Assembly (NCBI RefSeq): GCF_902459705.1 | Contig: NZ_CABPRU010000003.1 | Span: 310,001-374,000, forward strand | Length of the DNA: 64,000 nt | Direction: 5' to 3' | Origin: Pandoraea terrigena | GTDB lineage: Bacteria > Pseudomonadota > Gammaproteobacteria > Burkholderiales > Burkholderiaceae | Part shown: one piece after another, positions 34,974 to 44,659 of the stretch | Layout of the letters: each line of letters starts with the position of its first letter | How positions within the stretch are numbered: position 1 is the first letter of the stretch | Program-made: the position numbers and the translations under genes | Notes under the pieces: model-generated | Seen by the model: the letters and a program-made list of their open reading frames with translations, nothing else | Databases searched by the model: none | Told to the model about the DNA's origin: nothing

Positions 34974-35593
34974 TGGTTGCCCGCTCACATCCGGACGAAC
35001 TTCGCGTAGGCCTCGTCTCGATCAGCGACCGGGCGAGCCAGGGCACGTATGACGATCAGGGCATCCCGGCCCTTCAGGCCTGGCTTGGCGCCGCCCTCCA
35101 GTCTGCCTGGGTGGCCGAAACACGCCTGATTCCCGATGATGCCGACGGCATTACCGCCACGCTGGTCGACCTCGTCGATACGAGGCAGTGCGACCTGGTG
35201 CTCACCACCGGCGGTACGGGCCCCGCCCGGCGCGACGTCACACCGGAGGCCACGTTGCGGGCGGGCACGAAAGAGATGCCGGGCTTCGGGGAGCAGATGC
35301 GCCAGATCAGTCTGCGCTTCGTGCCGACGGCCATCCTGTCGCGTCAGGTGGCCGTGATCCGCGAGACGGCCAACCACGCCGCGCTCATCATCAACCTGCC
35401 CGGACAGCCCAAGTCGATCAAGGAAACGCTCGAAGGGCTGCGCGACGCGGACGGAAAGTCGATCGTGCCCGGTATCTTTGCTGCCGTACCGTATTGCATC
35501 GACCTGATCGGCGGACCCTACGTCGAGACCGACGAAGCCGTCTGCAAGGCCTTCCGTCCCAAGAGCGCCATTCGCGCGCCAAAACCCGCCTGA
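34973..35593 (+). CDS. mog: Molybdopterin adenylyltransferase
   Basis: It adenylates molybdopterin ahead of molybdenum insertion. 206 residues from the ATG at 34973; a GTG three bases earlier is the alternative. It has VGLVSISDRASQGTYDDQGIPAL at the N-terminus, the GDD-like LIPDDADGI, and the cofactor-binding TTGGTGPARRDVTPEATL, followed by PGFGEQMR and NLPGQPKSIKETL. GAGGAAGAG, inside the end of darP, serves as ribosome-binding site. Other molybdenum-cofactor genes are not nearby. A perfect 32-base palindrome follows. Confidence 0.93.
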   Translation: MVARSHPDELRVGLVSISDRASQGTYDDQGIPALQAWLGAALQSAWVAETRLIPDDADGITATLVDLVDTRQCDLVLTTGGTGPARRDVTPEATLRAGTKEMPGFGEQMRQISLRFVPTAILSRQVAVIRETANHAALIINLPGQPKSIKETLEGLRDADGKSIVPGIFAAVPYCIDLIGGPYVETDEAVCKAFRPKSAIRAPKPA

Positions 35594-35640
35594 GCGCCTG
35601 ACGACGGGACATGACGGGCCGTCCGGTTCGGGCATTCAAA

Positions 35641-35672
35641 GCACAACGCCAGCGACGTCGCTGGCGTTGTGC
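35641..35672. terminator. Perfect 32-base palindrome between mog and orn
   Basis: GCACAACGCCAGCGAC (35641-35656) and its exact reverse complement (35657-35672) abut with no spacer. It lies between the convergent ends of mog and orn, so it probably terminates both; on the minus strand a short TTTGAA follows. Confidence 0.7.
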
Positions 35673-35687
35673 TGTCGCTGGCGGCGA

Positions 35688-36335
35688 TCAGGGCGAAGTG
35701 GAAGCCGGCGCCTCAGGTACGTCAGGGGCTCCGGGCACGGCCGTCTTCAGGAAATGCTCGCGGTAGTACACCAGTTCGTCGATCGACTCGTGGATGTCGG
35801 CCATCGCCGTGTGGGCGGCACGCTTGGTGAACCCCTTGTAGACCGTGGGCTCCCAGCGGCGGCACAGTTCCTTGAGCGTGCTGACGTCCAGGTTCCGGTA
35901 ATGGAAGAACGCCTCGAGCTTGGGCATGTAACGCGCCATGAAACGGCGATCCTGACAAATCGAATTACCGCACATCGGCGACTTGTTGGGCGGCACGTAC
36001 TGCGAGAGGAACTCGATCAGTTGCGCTTCGGCACACGCCTCGTCGACGGTCGACGCCTTCACGCGATCGATCAGCCCCGAGCGGCCATGGGTCGATTTGT
36101 TCCAGTCGTCCATCCCGTCGAGCACAACATCCGATTGATGGATTGCGAACACCGGCCCCTCGATGCGGCGCGTCAGCGCGGAATCCGTGACGACGACCGC
36201 CACCTCGATGATCCGGTCGCTGTCGGGTTGCAGCCCGGTCATTTCCATATCGAGCCAGACCAGATTGAATTCGGCGCGCGCGAGCGTCGTCTCGGCATCG
36301 GCAGGCGTGGGATGTTGGGCGGGAATGACAGACAT
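35688..36335 (-). CDS. orn: Oligoribonuclease
   Basis: A 3'-5' exonuclease that degrades 2-nucleotide RNA, including the pGpG left from cyclic di-GMP breakdown; essential in many proteobacteria. I start at the ATG at 36335 ([11 protein letters not shown], 215 residues); the upstream ATG at 36377 adds 14 residues that look non-family. The DEDD residues are in [22 protein letters not shown] and [15 protein letters not shown] (HxxxD). The typical [14 protein letters not shown] is intact. The 15-residue N-terminal extension before the first beta strand and the Pro-rich C-terminus are longer than in E. coli. It is divergent from the peptidase gene at 36438. Confidence 0.95.
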   Translation of the reverse strand: MSVIPAQHPTPADAETTLARAEFNLVWLDMEMTGLQPDSDRIIEVAVVVTDSALTRRIEGPVFAIHQSDVVLDGMDDWNKSTHGRSGLIDRVKASTVDEACAEAQLIEFLSQYVPPNKSPMCGNSICQDRRFMARYMPKLEAFFHYRNLDVSTLKELCRRWEPTVYKGFTKRAAHTAMADIHESIDELVYYREHFLKTAVPGAPDVPEAPASTSP

Positions 36336-36401
36336 GGTCGGAAGACTCGGGAAAACACGTCGGTGGGCGACCGGCAAGGCGCCTGACCGGTCGAAAGAAC
36401 T

Positions 36402-36407
36402 TATAAT
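36402..36407 (+). promoter_or_regulatory. -10 element of the Ste24-like peptidase gene
   Basis: A perfect TATAAT lies 31-36 bases before the start codon in the orn/peptidase intergenic region, inside the only AT-rich patch there. No good -35 hexamer is seen at standard spacing. Confidence 0.5.
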
Positions 36408-36437
36408 TCTCGCATACTTCGTATTCTCCTAAAGCGC

Positions 36438-37685
36438 ATGCTCACTTACCTCTTCGTGATCTTCCTGCTGGCGATGGTCATGACCAAGCTTTGGCTGGCC
36501 GCCCGTCAGGTTCGCCATGTGGTCGCCCATCGGGCTGCCGTTCCCGAGCGCTTCGCCGACACGATCACGCTGATCGACCATCAACGCGCCGCCGATTACA
36601 CCGTCGCCCGCACGCGCCTGGGCATGGCCGAGATCTTCGCCCAGGCGGTGCTGCTCGTTGCTTTCACGCTGTTGGGCGGGCTGAACCTGCTGCACATCGG
36701 CGTGACCGAGTGGCTCGGCGAAGGCTATCTGGGCCAGATTACCCTGATCGCGGCCGTCCTGCTGATTTCCGGCCTCGTCGACCTGCCCTTCACCTACGTG
36801 CGGCAGTTCGTGATCGAACAACGTTTTGGCTTCAACCGCATGTCGCTCGGGCTGTTCATCGCCGACATGCTCAAGGCCGCCGCGATCGGCACCGTGCTCG
36901 GGCTGCCGCTGCTGTTTGTCGTGCTATGGCTGATGGAACGCGCGGGGCCGTTGTGGTGGCTGTACGCGTGGATGGTCTGGGTCGCGTTCAATCTGTTCGT
37001 GCAGTTCATCTTCCCGCACGTCATCGCGCCGATGTTCAACAAGTTCGAGCCGCTCGCGGACGCATCGCTGGCGCAGCGCATCGAGGGACTGATGCAGCGC
37101 TGCGGCTTTGCGGCGCGCGGCTTGTTCGTGATGGACGGCTCGAAGCGATCCGCCCACGGCAATGCTTATTTCAGCGGCTTCGGCCGTACCAAGCGCATCG
37201 TGTTTTTCGATACGCTCATCGAGCGGCTCTCGCCCGCCGAAATCGAAGCCGTGCTGGCCCACGAACTGGGGCACTTCAAGCGTCGCCACATCACGAAACG
37301 CCTGGTCGTCGCTTTCGTGCTGTCGCTGGCCTTCCTTGCCCTGCTAGGCTGGCTGACTGGCCGCACATGGTTCTATACCGAGCTCGGCGTGATGCCGTCG
37401 CTGACCGGCAGCAACAACGCGCTGGCACTGGTCCTGTTCTTCCTGGTGCTGCCGGTGTTCGGCTTTTTCGCCAGCCCACTCAGCAGTCTGACGTCGCGCA
37501 AGCATGAGTTCGAGGCAGACGCCTTCGCGGCCAGCCAGACGCAAGCCAGCGATCTGGTCAACGCCCTCGTCAAGCTATACCAGGACAACGCGTCGACGCT
37601 CACGCCCGACCCGGTCTACACGGCCTTCTACTATTCGCATCCGCCGGCATCCCAGCGCATCGACCGTTTGCTGGGGAACGCATGA
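36438..37685 (+). CDS. M48 family membrane metallopeptidase (Ste24/CAAX prenyl protease-like)
   Basis: An integral membrane zinc protease of 415 residues. The Zn-binding HELGH lies in [13 protein letters not shown] (about residue 275), and the third ligand is probably in the downstream [16 protein letters not shown] (about 350). There are about seven hydrophobic segments, with the cytoplasmic-type motif [20 protein letters not shown] as in Ste24. Bacterial members act in membrane protein quality control; no prenylated substrate is implied. The stop overlaps rsgA by 4 bases (ATGA), so the two form a coupled pair. Confidence 0.88.
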   Translation: MLTYLFVIFLLAMVMTKLWLAARQVRHVVAHRAAVPERFADTITLIDHQRAADYTVARTRLGMAEIFAQAVLLVAFTLLGGLNLLHIGVTEWLGEGYLGQITLIAAVLLISGLVDLPFTYVRQFVIEQRFGFNRMSLGLFIADMLKAAAIGTVLGLPLLFVVLWLMERAGPLWWLYAWMVWVAFNLFVQFIFPHVIAPMFNKFEPLADASLAQRIEGLMQRCGFAARGLFVMDGSKRSAHGNAYFSGFGRTKRIVFFDTLIERLSPAEIEAVLAHELGHFKRRHITKRLVVAFVLSLAFLALLGWLTGRTWFYTELGVMPSLTGSNNALALVLFFLVLPVFGFFASPLSSLTSRKHEFEADAFAASQTQASDLVNALVKLYQDNASTLTPDPVYTAFYYSHPPASQRIDRLLGNA

Positions 37686-38623
37686 AGCGCAGCGTCAATG
37701 GGAAAGCCGTGCCGGTCGAGACCACCGCGCAGGAACGGCGTCACGGCCGAGTCACGGCGGCGCACGGCCGTCACTATGTCGTGGAAGCCGACGATGGCGA
37801 GACCGTGCTCTGCTTTCCGCGCGGCAAGAAGAGCGAAATCGCCGTCGGCGACGAAGTGGCCTGGGCGCGAACCGGCGACCAGGGGGTCATCGAAGACATC
37901 CTGCCGCGTCGCAACCTGCTCTATCGTTCGGACCAGTTCAGGAGCAAGCTCTTCGCCGCCAACATCGACCAGTTGGTCATCATGTTGGGGACCGAGCCTT
38001 ACTTCAGCGAAGACTTGCTGGGTCGGGCACTTGTTGCATCGGAAGCCAACGCGCTGCGGCCGTTGATCGTGCTCAATAAAACCGACGTCACGGCGGCCTT
38101 GCCCGCCGCGCGCGAACGCTTGGCGCCGTATCGCGCGTTGGGCTACGACGTGGTAGAGCTTTCCGTGCGCGCCGATCCGGAAGGAGCGAAGGCGCTATTG
38201 TTGCCGCGTCTGGCGCATCAAGCCTCGTTGCTGCTCGGGCAGTCGGGCATGGGCAAGTCGAGCCTCGTGAACCTGCTCGTCCCCAATGCCGACGCCGCCA
38301 CGCGCGAAATCTCCACAGTGTTGAACTCCGGCAAGCACACGACGACCTTCACCCGAATCTTCCATTTGCCCGAAGGCGGGCTGCTCATCGACTCGCCGGG
38401 CTTCCAGGAATTTGGCCTGCATCACCTCAAGGAGGGTGCGCTGGAGCGCGCATTCCCCGAATTCCGTCCGCGACTCAGCGGGTGCCGGTTCTACAATTGC
38501 CATCACCTGAAGGAACCCGGTTGCGCCATTCTTGAGGCGGTGTCCGACGGAAGCATCTCGCAACAGCGCCATGCGCTCTATGCTCAGCTCGTTCACGAGT
38601 CGGAGCAGCAGATTCCCTACTGA
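37682..38623 (+). CDS. rsgA: Small-subunit biogenesis GTPase RsgA
   Basis: RsgA checks the maturing 30S subunit and releases the factor RbfA. 313 residues. It has an N-terminal OB-fold, then a circularly permuted GTPase with NKTD (G4) before [12 protein letters not shown] (G1) and DSPGF (G3). A zinc-knuckle C-terminus follows ([15 protein letters not shown]). The permuted order is the family hallmark. It overlaps the upstream peptidase gene. A tandem 7-base repeat within a strong hairpin lies downstream, overlapping the end of the convergent CobD-like gene. Confidence 0.96.
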   Translation: MKRSVNGKAVPVETTAQERRHGRVTAAHGRHYVVEADDGETVLCFPRGKKSEIAVGDEVAWARTGDQGVIEDILPRRNLLYRSDQFRSKLFAANIDQLVIMLGTEPYFSEDLLGRALVASEANALRPLIVLNKTDVTAALPAARERLAPYRALGYDVVELSVRADPEGAKALLLPRLAHQASLLLGQSGMGKSSLVNLLVPNADAATREISTVLNSGKHTTTFTRIFHLPEGGLLIDSPGFQEFGLHHLKEGALERAFPEFRPRLSGCRFYNCHHLKEPGCAILEAVSDGSISQQRHALYAQLVHESEQQIPY

Positions 38624-38677
38624 GGTGTCTTTCAAGGCGAATCGGGTACGCAAAGCCCCAATTCCGCGGCTTTTAAC

Positions 38678-38718
38678 GGGCTGACGCGCCTGGCGCCTGG
38701 CGCCTGGCGCGTCAGCCC
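38678..38718. terminator. 13-base-pair hairpin with a tandem-repeat loop between convergent genes
   Basis: GGGCTGACGCGCC (38678-38690) pairs perfectly with GGCGCGTCAGCCC (38706-38718). The middle is three exact copies of GCGCCTG (38686-38706). It lies between rsgA and the convergent CobD-like gene and overlaps that gene's stop codon. No T-run follows on either strand, so it is a probable rather than proven terminator. Confidence 0.55.
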
Positions 38719-39650
38719 AACCATACGGCGAGCGTCAGCAGCAGCAACAGAAGCATCCATAGCAGGACTGCGCGCCACACCAGACCAACAGCGGCCTGAA
38801 GCGTGCGAGGTGTGCATTCACTGCCGACCGGCAGGACCGCGTCGTCGCCCTGATTGAGCGCATCGACGCTCGAGACTTCCGCCAGCGGTCCGGTCAATCG
38901 CGCGCCCAGTGCGCCGCTGCCTGCGGCCAGCAGGATGCCTTCGTTCTCGTTCGGCCACTGCTTGGCATAGTGACGCCAAGCGTATATTGCGTCTTCGAAG
39001 TTGCCGACGATGGCGAAACCGATAGCCGTCAAACGTGCCGGTACCCAGTCGATCACGTAGAACACCTTGCGTGCGAAGGCGCCGAACGCGGGACTGCGAT
39101 CCGGCGCGGGCTCCGTCCAGCGACGCGACAGATATTCGGCGAGGCGGTACAAGACCGCTCCGGCGGGACCGACAGGCATCAGGAACCAGAAGAACACGCC
39201 GAAAACATGGCGATGCGACGCAATGACCGCATGCAGGAGCGTGTGACGCACGATCTCGTCCACCGGCATGTCGACCGTGTCGATACCGATCCATTGATGC
39301 AGGATTTCCCGCGCTTCGTTCACATTGTCGTTGTTCAGTGCAACGTGAATGTCGGTGAAGTAGTGACTGAACTGCCGGAACCCCATCGTCAGGTAGACGA
39401 TGAGCACGTTCCAGGCGAAGCCCAGGAAAATGTTGACCCGCATGAGCAGGTAATAGACGACGCCAACGACCAGCACGAATGGCAGCACCACGACCATCCA
39501 AGCCAGCACACCGTGACGCGGAAGTCCGGCATCGAAGGATTGCGAAGTATGGGTCGCGTGGGAGCGAATCAGGTTGTAGATCGGGTTTTGCGTGGAGAGG
39601 GCACGCACCTGCTCGAGGATCAGCGCGAGGAGTACCGAAAAGAATGTCAT
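38712..39650 (-). CDS. CobD/CbiB-family membrane protein of unknown role
   Basis: A 312-residue membrane protein, start ATG at 39650 (MTFFSVLLALILEQVRAL). It matches the CobD/CbiB superfamily of adenosylcobinamide-phosphate synthases (hydrophobic N-terminus, then RQFSHYFTDIHVALNNDNVNEAREIL, PVDEIVRHTLLHAVIASHRHVFGVFFWFL and WVPARLTAIGFAI). No cobalamin gene is in the window. This subfamily, conserved beside the CoA pyrophosphatase gene in Burkholderia-type chromosomes, has no settled function and may also relate to AmpE. The assignment is to family only. Confidence 0.75.
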   Translation of the reverse strand: MTFFSVLLALILEQVRALSTQNPIYNLIRSHATHTSQSFDAGLPRHGVLAWMVVVLPFVLVVGVVYYLLMRVNIFLGFAWNVLIVYLTMGFRQFSHYFTDIHVALNNDNVNEAREILHQWIGIDTVDMPVDEIVRHTLLHAVIASHRHVFGVFFWFLMPVGPAGAVLYRLAEYLSRRWTEPAPDRSPAFGAFARKVFYVIDWVPARLTAIGFAIVGNFEDAIYAWRHYAKQWPNENEGILLAAGSGALGARLTGPLAEVSSVDALNQGDDAVLPVGSECTPRTLQAAVGLVWRAVLLWMLLLLLLTLAVWLG

Positions 39651-39785
39651 GCGTGCGTTCAGATCACCAGACGGAATGACGTAACGATAGCACAGCTTCT
39701 CGCAAATGCCCGCCCCAGGCGCCTGCACGACGCACTCACTTGGCGCTTCGAGCAGACAACTTGCAGAAACGATAACGCGCTCGCG

Positions 39786-40472
39786 TCAGGCCCGCAGGAG
39801 TTGATAGAAATTGCGCAGCATGCCAGCCGTTGCTCCCCAAATGAAATACTCACCGCCCGCGGGCTTCGGATAGGGCATCGCGTAAAACCGGCGCTCGCCC
39901 ACCGGATAATGGAAGACGCGGATCTGATGATGTGCAGGGTCCATCAGGAATTCCAGCGGCACTTCGAAGATCTCGTCGACTTCACCGGCATCGGCCATCA
40001 GATCGAACGGCGGCTTGACCAGACCCACGACGGGTGCGACACGAAAGCCGGTTCCCGTGACATAGTCGGGCAAGCGTCCGATCACTTCCACCACCCCGGA
40101 ATCGAGTCCGATTTCCTCTCGCGACTCACGCAAGGCCGTGGCGATCGGCGTCGGATCGTCGGGCTCCCGACTGCCGCCAGGAAAACTCACTTGCCCGGCG
40201 TGTGTGCTCAGATGCTGTGTTCGCTGGGTCAGCAGCACGGTGGTGCCGTACGCTCGCATCACCAAGGGTACGAGCACGGCCGCCGCGCGCGGCGTAAATT
40301 GCGCAGGTGGCGCGAGTTCGATCGCGCCCGCCTCGGGCGTCCAAATCGGTGGACTGGCAAGACGATCTCGCAACGCTGCGGGTGTCAGCCGCTCCGCCGG
40401 CACCGCGGGCTCCCCCTCGCCCGTCGAGACGATGGGTAACGCTTCAGGATGCAGGATGAGAGGTGGCGCCAC
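39786..40472 (-). CDS. CoA pyrophosphatase, Nudix family (NudL-like)
   Basis: A Nudix hydrolase that likely splits coenzyme A or its oxidised forms into 3',5'-ADP and phosphopantetheine. 228 residues. The CoA-specific UPF0035 signature LLTQRTQHLSTHAGQVSFPGG precedes the Nudix box (GSREPDDP then ATALRESREEIGL), with REx2EE intact; both together give the subfamily. It is 135 bases before the CobD-like gene on the same strand. Confidence 0.87.
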   Translation of the reverse strand: MAPPLILHPEALPIVSTGEGEPAVPAERLTPAALRDRLASPPIWTPEAGAIELAPPAQFTPRAAAVLVPLVMRAYGTTVLLTQRTQHLSTHAGQVSFPGGSREPDDPTPIATALRESREEIGLDSGVVEVIGRLPDYVTGTGFRVAPVVGLVKPPFDLMADAGEVDEIFEVPLEFLMDPAHHQIRVFHYPVGERRFYAMPYPKPAGGEYFIWGATAGMLRNFYQLLRA

Positions 40473-40622
40473 GTAGACCTTTGCTTGGTGAAGAACTCCG
40501 CTATTTTAGCGAGGAAGCCCAAATCGCGTACACGCAAAGAAAATGCCAATAGCGTGGTAATTCACGGGATTCGAGGGGGATGACACGCCGCAACATCCCG
40601 ATCGACGAAAGGCGGCACAACG

Positions 40623-40648
40623 AAAAAAGCACCCCGAAGGGTGCTTTT
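40623..40648 (-). terminator. Intrinsic terminator of the rpsP-rimM-trmD-rplS operon
   Basis: AAAAGCACCC (40625-40634) and GGGTGCTTTT (40639-40648) form a perfect 10-base stem with a 4-base loop (TTCG on the minus strand). Six T residues end the minus-strand transcript, 57 bases after rplS. Confidence 0.9.
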
Positions 40649-40704
40649 CCGTACGGCTTTGGCCGCGCCCGGCCACGAGGTCGCCAGGCGTGGCCGCGTC
40701 CGAC

Positions 40705-41091
40705 TTACGCGGCAGTAGCGGCCTTGCTCTTGAACGAGAGCTTTTCCTTGATACGTGCCGACTTGCCCGAACGCTCGCGCAGGTAGTACAGCTTCGCGCG
40801 ACGAACGTCACCACGACGCTTGACTTCGATGCTGGCGATCAGCGGCGAGTACGTCTGGAACGTACGCTCAACGCCTTCACCCGACGAAATCTTGCGGACG
40901 ATGAACGCCGAGTTCAGGCCACGGTTACGCTTGGCGATCACGACGCCTTCGTATGCCTGAACGCGCTTGCGCGTACCTTCCACCACGTTCACGTTGACGA
41001 TCACGGTGTCGCCCGGGGCGAATTCGGGAATCGTTTTGTTCGCGGTCAGACGCGCGATTTCTTCTTGCTCGATCTTGGCGATCAGATTCAT
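40705..41091 (-). CDS. rplS: 50S ribosomal protein L19
   Basis: 128 residues, basic, with the family segments [11 protein letters not shown] at the start, [48 protein letters not shown] and [30 protein letters not shown]. It sits at the 30S-50S interface. Last gene of the operon, 104 bases after trmD, followed by a strong terminator. An AGGAGTGG ribosome-binding site precedes the ATG. Confidence 0.98.
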   Translation of the reverse strand: MNLIAKIEQEEIARLTANKTIPEFAPGDTVIVNVNVVEGTRKRVQAYEGVVIAKRNRGLNSAFIVRKISSGEGVERTFQTYSPLIASIEVKRRGDVRRAKLYYLRERSGKSARIKEKLSFKSKAATAA

Positions 41092-41194
41092 TTACCACTC
41101 CTTGTGCCATCGTATCGGCGTTATATACCGGCATGCCGGCCCCGACAGAGGATGGGTGCAAACCGAATGCCGTCCCCATGACGACACCCGCTGC

Positions 41195-41965
41195 CTACTT
41201 GGCCGATGGATCGGCCCGCAGGCTTGCCAGCCACGCCTCGTCGGCACGACTGAGCAATCCGTTGGCGCGTGCGCTCTCGATCAGATCGGGGCGCTTGCGC
41301 CAGGTATTGGTCAACGCCTCGCGGCGCCGCCATTTTTCAATCTCGGCGTGATGCCCGCCCAACAACACGTCGGGCACCCGCACCCCTTCGTACACTTCGG
41401 GGCGCGTGTAGTGCGGACAATCGAGCAGTCCGTTGACGAAACTGTCCTGCTCGGCCGACTGCTCATCGTTCAGTGCCCCCGGCAGCAGCCGGATCAGCGA
41501 GTCCATCAATGCCATGGCGGGCAACTCCCCCCCCGACAGCACGAAATCGCCAACACTGACCTCTTCGTCCACCACCCGATCGATCAAACGCTGGTCGATG
41601 GCCTCGTAGCGGCCACAGAGCAGAATCAGTCCCTGCGCCTCATCACGCAACTCGACCACGCGGCGATGCGTCAGCGGCTTGCCTTGCGGCGACATCAACA
41701 ACACGCGACCGCGCGATACGCCCGCTTCTGCCTGCGCCGCCTTTGCCGCACCGATGGCGTCGTCAAGCGGCTTGGCAAGCATGACCATGCCTGGGCCACC
41801 ACCGTACGGTCGATCGTCGATCGTGCGGTAGTTGTTATGCGTGAAATCGCGAGGATTCCAAAACCGCAGACCATAGCGCGACTGCTTGAGCGCCCGGCTG
41901 GTGACGCCCCAGTCGGTCAGTGCCCGAAACATCTCGGGAAAGAGCGTCACGACATCAAACTGCAT
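41195..41965 (-). CDS. trmD: tRNA (guanine-N1)-methyltransferase
   Basis: A SPOUT-class enzyme that makes m1G37 in tRNA, preventing frameshifting. The ATG at 41965 ([13 protein letters not shown]) is preferred to an in-frame TTG at 41968; 256 residues. It shows [13 protein letters not shown], the trefoil-knot AdoMet site [10 protein letters not shown], and [16 protein letters not shown] then [18 protein letters not shown] with the catalytic-type Asp. It is spaced 60 bases from rimM upstream. Confidence 0.97.
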   Translation of the reverse strand: MQFDVVTLFPEMFRALTDWGVTSRALKQSRYGLRFWNPRDFTHNNYRTIDDRPYGGGPGMVMLAKPLDDAIGAAKAAQAEAGVSRGRVLLMSPQGKPLTHRRVVELRDEAQGLILLCGRYEAIDQRLIDRVVDEEVSVGDFVLSGGELPAMALMDSLIRLLPGALNDEQSAEQDSFVNGLLDCPHYTRPEVYEGVRVPDVLLGGHHAEIEKWRRREALTNTWRKRPDLIESARANGLLSRADEAWLASLRADPSAK

Positions 41966-42025
41966 CAAACCGGTTCCGTCCAGAGGTGCCCGAACGCCAC
42001 AACGGCCGGGCGATCAATCGGTATC

Positions 42026-42676
42026 TCAGTAATCGAGACCCCAGTCGGCCACAATACGCCCCGCCTCGACATCGACGGTCTGCACATACTTGCCAACGAA
42101 CGGGATCAGACGCTCAGCGGTCTTCGCCGGCTTATCGTCGACGGCGGGCGCCTCGTAAGCGACACGCAACACGGTGTGCACGCCGTTGTCGAGCAACCCG
42201 ACGACCTTGCCAAGCGATTCGTCCTGCAGATTCGTGACCTGGGCGCCAATGAGGTCGACCCAGTAAAACTCGTCTTCGCCAGCGCTCGGAAACGCGCTGC
42301 GCGGCACCCAGACCTGGAGCCCCTTGAGCGCCTCGGCAGCCGAGCGGTTTTCGCTGCCGCGCAATTGCGCGACGACGGTTCCGGAATGCCCCCGACTGTG
42401 CAGCACATTGGCCCGGGCGTAGGCCGACTCACCGGGACGACGAAAATACCAGCAATCGGCGGACAAGAGCCCTTCGCCTTCGCCCGTATGCGGCTGCACC
42501 TTGATCCAGCCACGAATCCCGTAGGCGTCGCCGATGTAACCCAGCTCGACGAGATCGTCGGGCACTTCGGTCACCGGGGCGAGCACCTGCTCGGCACGCA
42601 TGCCGGCGGCGCGGCGCGCCTCAGCACCGATTTTCAGCGGTACCCGCTCACGTGCGGGTCGAGCGGAACGAACCAT
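42026..42676 (-). CDS. rimM: Ribosome maturation factor RimM
   Basis: RimM binds S19 and helps 16S rRNA processing in the 30S head. 216 residues. The N-terminal domain has ELGYIGDAYGIRGWIKVQPHTG, and the PRC-barrel domain has EDEFYWVDLIGAQVTN and VHTVLRV with GLLDNG, both family hallmarks, ending near RIVADWGLDY. A 25-residue basic leader precedes the conserved core; internal ATG at about residue 26 is an alternative start. Third-from-last gene of the operon. Confidence 0.95.
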   Translation of the reverse strand: MVRSARPARERVPLKIGAEARRAAGMRAEQVLAPVTEVPDDLVELGYIGDAYGIRGWIKVQPHTGEGEGLLSADCWYFRRPGESAYARANVLHSRGHSGTVVAQLRGSENRSAAEALKGLQVWVPRSAFPSAGEDEFYWVDLIGAQVTNLQDESLGKVVGLLDNGVHTVLRVAYEAPAVDDKPAKTAERLIPFVGKYVQTVDVEAGRIVADWGLDY

Positions 42677-42805
42677 GCCAATCCAACGTTATGACGAACA
42701 CACGGCGATGACCGCTCCAGATCGCTCGGGAGCAGACACCGCCGTTCAATTCTCATGCCATCGGCAAACCGACGGCAATGCTGATAGCTCGACTAGCCGA
42801 AGCGC

Positions 42806-43057
42806 TTAGGCAGCAGCCTTGGCGCCTTGCTTGATCAGACGAGCCACGGTCGGCGACAGTTGCGCGCCAACGCCTTGCCAGTACGTCAGGCGGTCTTGAG
42901 CAATACGCAGACCTTCCGTGCCTTCGGTAGCGACCGGGTTGTAGAAGCCAATACGCTCGATGAAGCGACCATCGCGACGGTTACGCGAGTCGGTTGCAAC
43001 GATGTTGTAAAACGGGCGCTTCTTCGCGCCGCCGCGAGCCAGGCGGATAACGACCAT
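42806..43057 (-). CDS. rpsP: 30S ribosomal protein S16
   Basis: 83 residues from the ATG at 43057 ([20 protein letters not shown]), which follows AAGGA at proper spacing; the longer frame upstream is not part of the protein. It shows the typical [17 protein letters not shown] and [18 protein letters not shown]. First gene of rpsP-rimM-trmD-rplS, so its promoter lies in the AT-rich patch near 43090-43130. Confidence 0.98.
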   Translation of the reverse strand: MVVIRLARGGAKKRPFYNIVATDSRNRRDGRFIERIGFYNPVATEGTEGLRIAQDRLTYWQGVGAQLSPTVARLIKQGAKAAA

Positions 43058-43257
43058 AATAAATCCTTGTGAATCCAGAAGTGTTCGGACAGAAAACGCG
43101 ACATTATAGCGCAAAACCCTCGTCAAAACAAACACTTCCCCGGACGCCAACGGCGCCACGCCAAGCCACGCCCGAATTGGGCGGACGAGACAGCCGTATT
43201 GGCGACGGCGAGCACTGGTCTACAATGCACGCATCCTTGGCGTGAAGCGAGTCCGGC

Positions 43258-44463
43258 ATGCGACGATTTCCCGATGGATGGCAACGCCTCGTTCGACCGC
43301 CAGGGTCAGCGCGGCTCGCCGCGCGAGTCGTCCGCCTCGTGAAGCATGCGCATCACGCCAGTCTGTTTCTCGGCGCCGCGCTGGCGCTAGCCCCCTGGCC
43401 CGCCGCGGCGCACGACGCCCTTCCCATTGAACGTCTCGCACTGCCGCCCGGCTTTCATGTCGAGGTTCTCTCCGATCGCGTGCCCGGCGCCCGTGGCATG
43501 ACGCTTGGCCCAAAAGGCACGTTATTCGTCGGCAGCCGCGCACAAGGCGTTGTCTATGCCATCACGCTTGATCCGTCGCGCGCCTACGCGGCCAGAGTCC
43601 AGACGATCGCCTCCGGGCTGAACATGCCTGTCGGCGTGGCGCTGCACAACGGCACGCTCTATATCTCGGCCGTCTCGCGCATCGTCAAGCTCGAGAATAT
43701 CGAAAGCCACCTCGACAATCCCGGCAAACCGATCGTTGTCTACGACAAGCTCCCTGGCGAGACGCATCACGGCTGGCGGTACATCGCATTCGGCCCCGAT
43801 CGGCGCCTGTATGTCGGCGTGGGTGCGCCGTGCAACGTCTGCAAGCGCGATGACAGCCGGTTCGCGCTGATCGGCAGCATGAGACCGGACGGCACCGACT
43901 GGCAGGTCGTCGCCCGGGGCGTTCGCAACACCGTAGGCTTCGACTGGCAACCCAGGACCCATACGCTCTGGTTCACCGATAACGGTCGCGATCAACTCGG
44001 CGAAGACGTCCCGGACGACGAATTGAACCGACTCACACGCATCGGCGAACACTTTGGATTCCCTTACTGTCATGCCGGCGACATTGCGGATCCTGAATAC
44101 GGAAGAGCGAAACCCTGCGTAGACTTCACTCCCCCCGTGGCGAAGCTTGGGGCCCACGTGGCCGCGCTGGGCGTGCGGTTTTATACCGGCAAGCAGTTCC
44201 CCAAGGACTATCGCGGTAGCCTCTTCATCGCAGAGCACGGCTCCTGGAACCGGAGCCGCAAGGTCGGCTACCGGGTCGTTCGCGCCGTTCTCGACGCCAA
44301 GGGCAACGTGGCGAAGCAGGAGATCTTCGCGCAAGGCTGGCTGGGCGACGACGAGTCAGTCTGGGGCCGCCCAGTCGACCTCCTCACGTTACCGGACGGT
44401 TCACTGTTGATCAGCGATGATTATGCTGGCGCGATCTATCGCATCACGTACCGGAAACCGTGA
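43258..44463 (+). CDS. PQQ-dependent sugar dehydrogenase-like periplasmic protein
   Basis: A beta-propeller protein of the soluble aldose/sorbosone dehydrogenase family. The family oxidises sugars with PQQ, but many members have unknown substrates. The 401-residue frame begins at 43258. A GTG at 43342 (KHAHHASLFLGAALALAPWPAAAHDA) gives a cleaner signal peptide and may be the true start. Propeller segments include GMTLGPKGTLFVGS, HHGWRYIAFGPDRRLYVGVGAPCN, GFDWQPRTHTLWFTDNGRDQLGEDVPDDELN, FGFPYCHAG and SLFIAEHGSWNRS. The conserved His-His-Gly and Arg positions for PQQ and Ca are seen in part. Quinone synthesis genes are not in the window. Confidence 0.82.
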   Translation: MRRFPDGWQRLVRPPGSARLAARVVRLVKHAHHASLFLGAALALAPWPAAAHDALPIERLALPPGFHVEVLSDRVPGARGMTLGPKGTLFVGSRAQGVVYAITLDPSRAYAARVQTIASGLNMPVGVALHNGTLYISAVSRIVKLENIESHLDNPGKPIVVYDKLPGETHHGWRYIAFGPDRRLYVGVGAPCNVCKRDDSRFALIGSMRPDGTDWQVVARGVRNTVGFDWQPRTHTLWFTDNGRDQLGEDVPDDELNRLTRIGEHFGFPYCHAGDIADPEYGRAKPCVDFTPPVAKLGAHVAALGVRFYTGKQFPKDYRGSLFIAEHGSWNRSRKVGYRVVRAVLDAKGNVAKQEIFAQGWLGDDESVWGRPVDLLTLPDGSLLISDDYAGAIYRITYRKP

Positions 44464-44659
44464 GGCGACTTCATGACGGCCGTCGACATCCACTCGGGAA
44501 TCTCATGGCGATGACCACGCGAGGAACTGCACCGACCGCCATTCGGTCAATCTTTCATGTACTCCGGACTGCGCACGGCGTCCGCCGCTTCCGTGCGTTG
44601 CGACACTTTCGCCGCGTGTGCCCTCCCGGCACGCTCGGCCACTAAGCCAAGACAAGATC

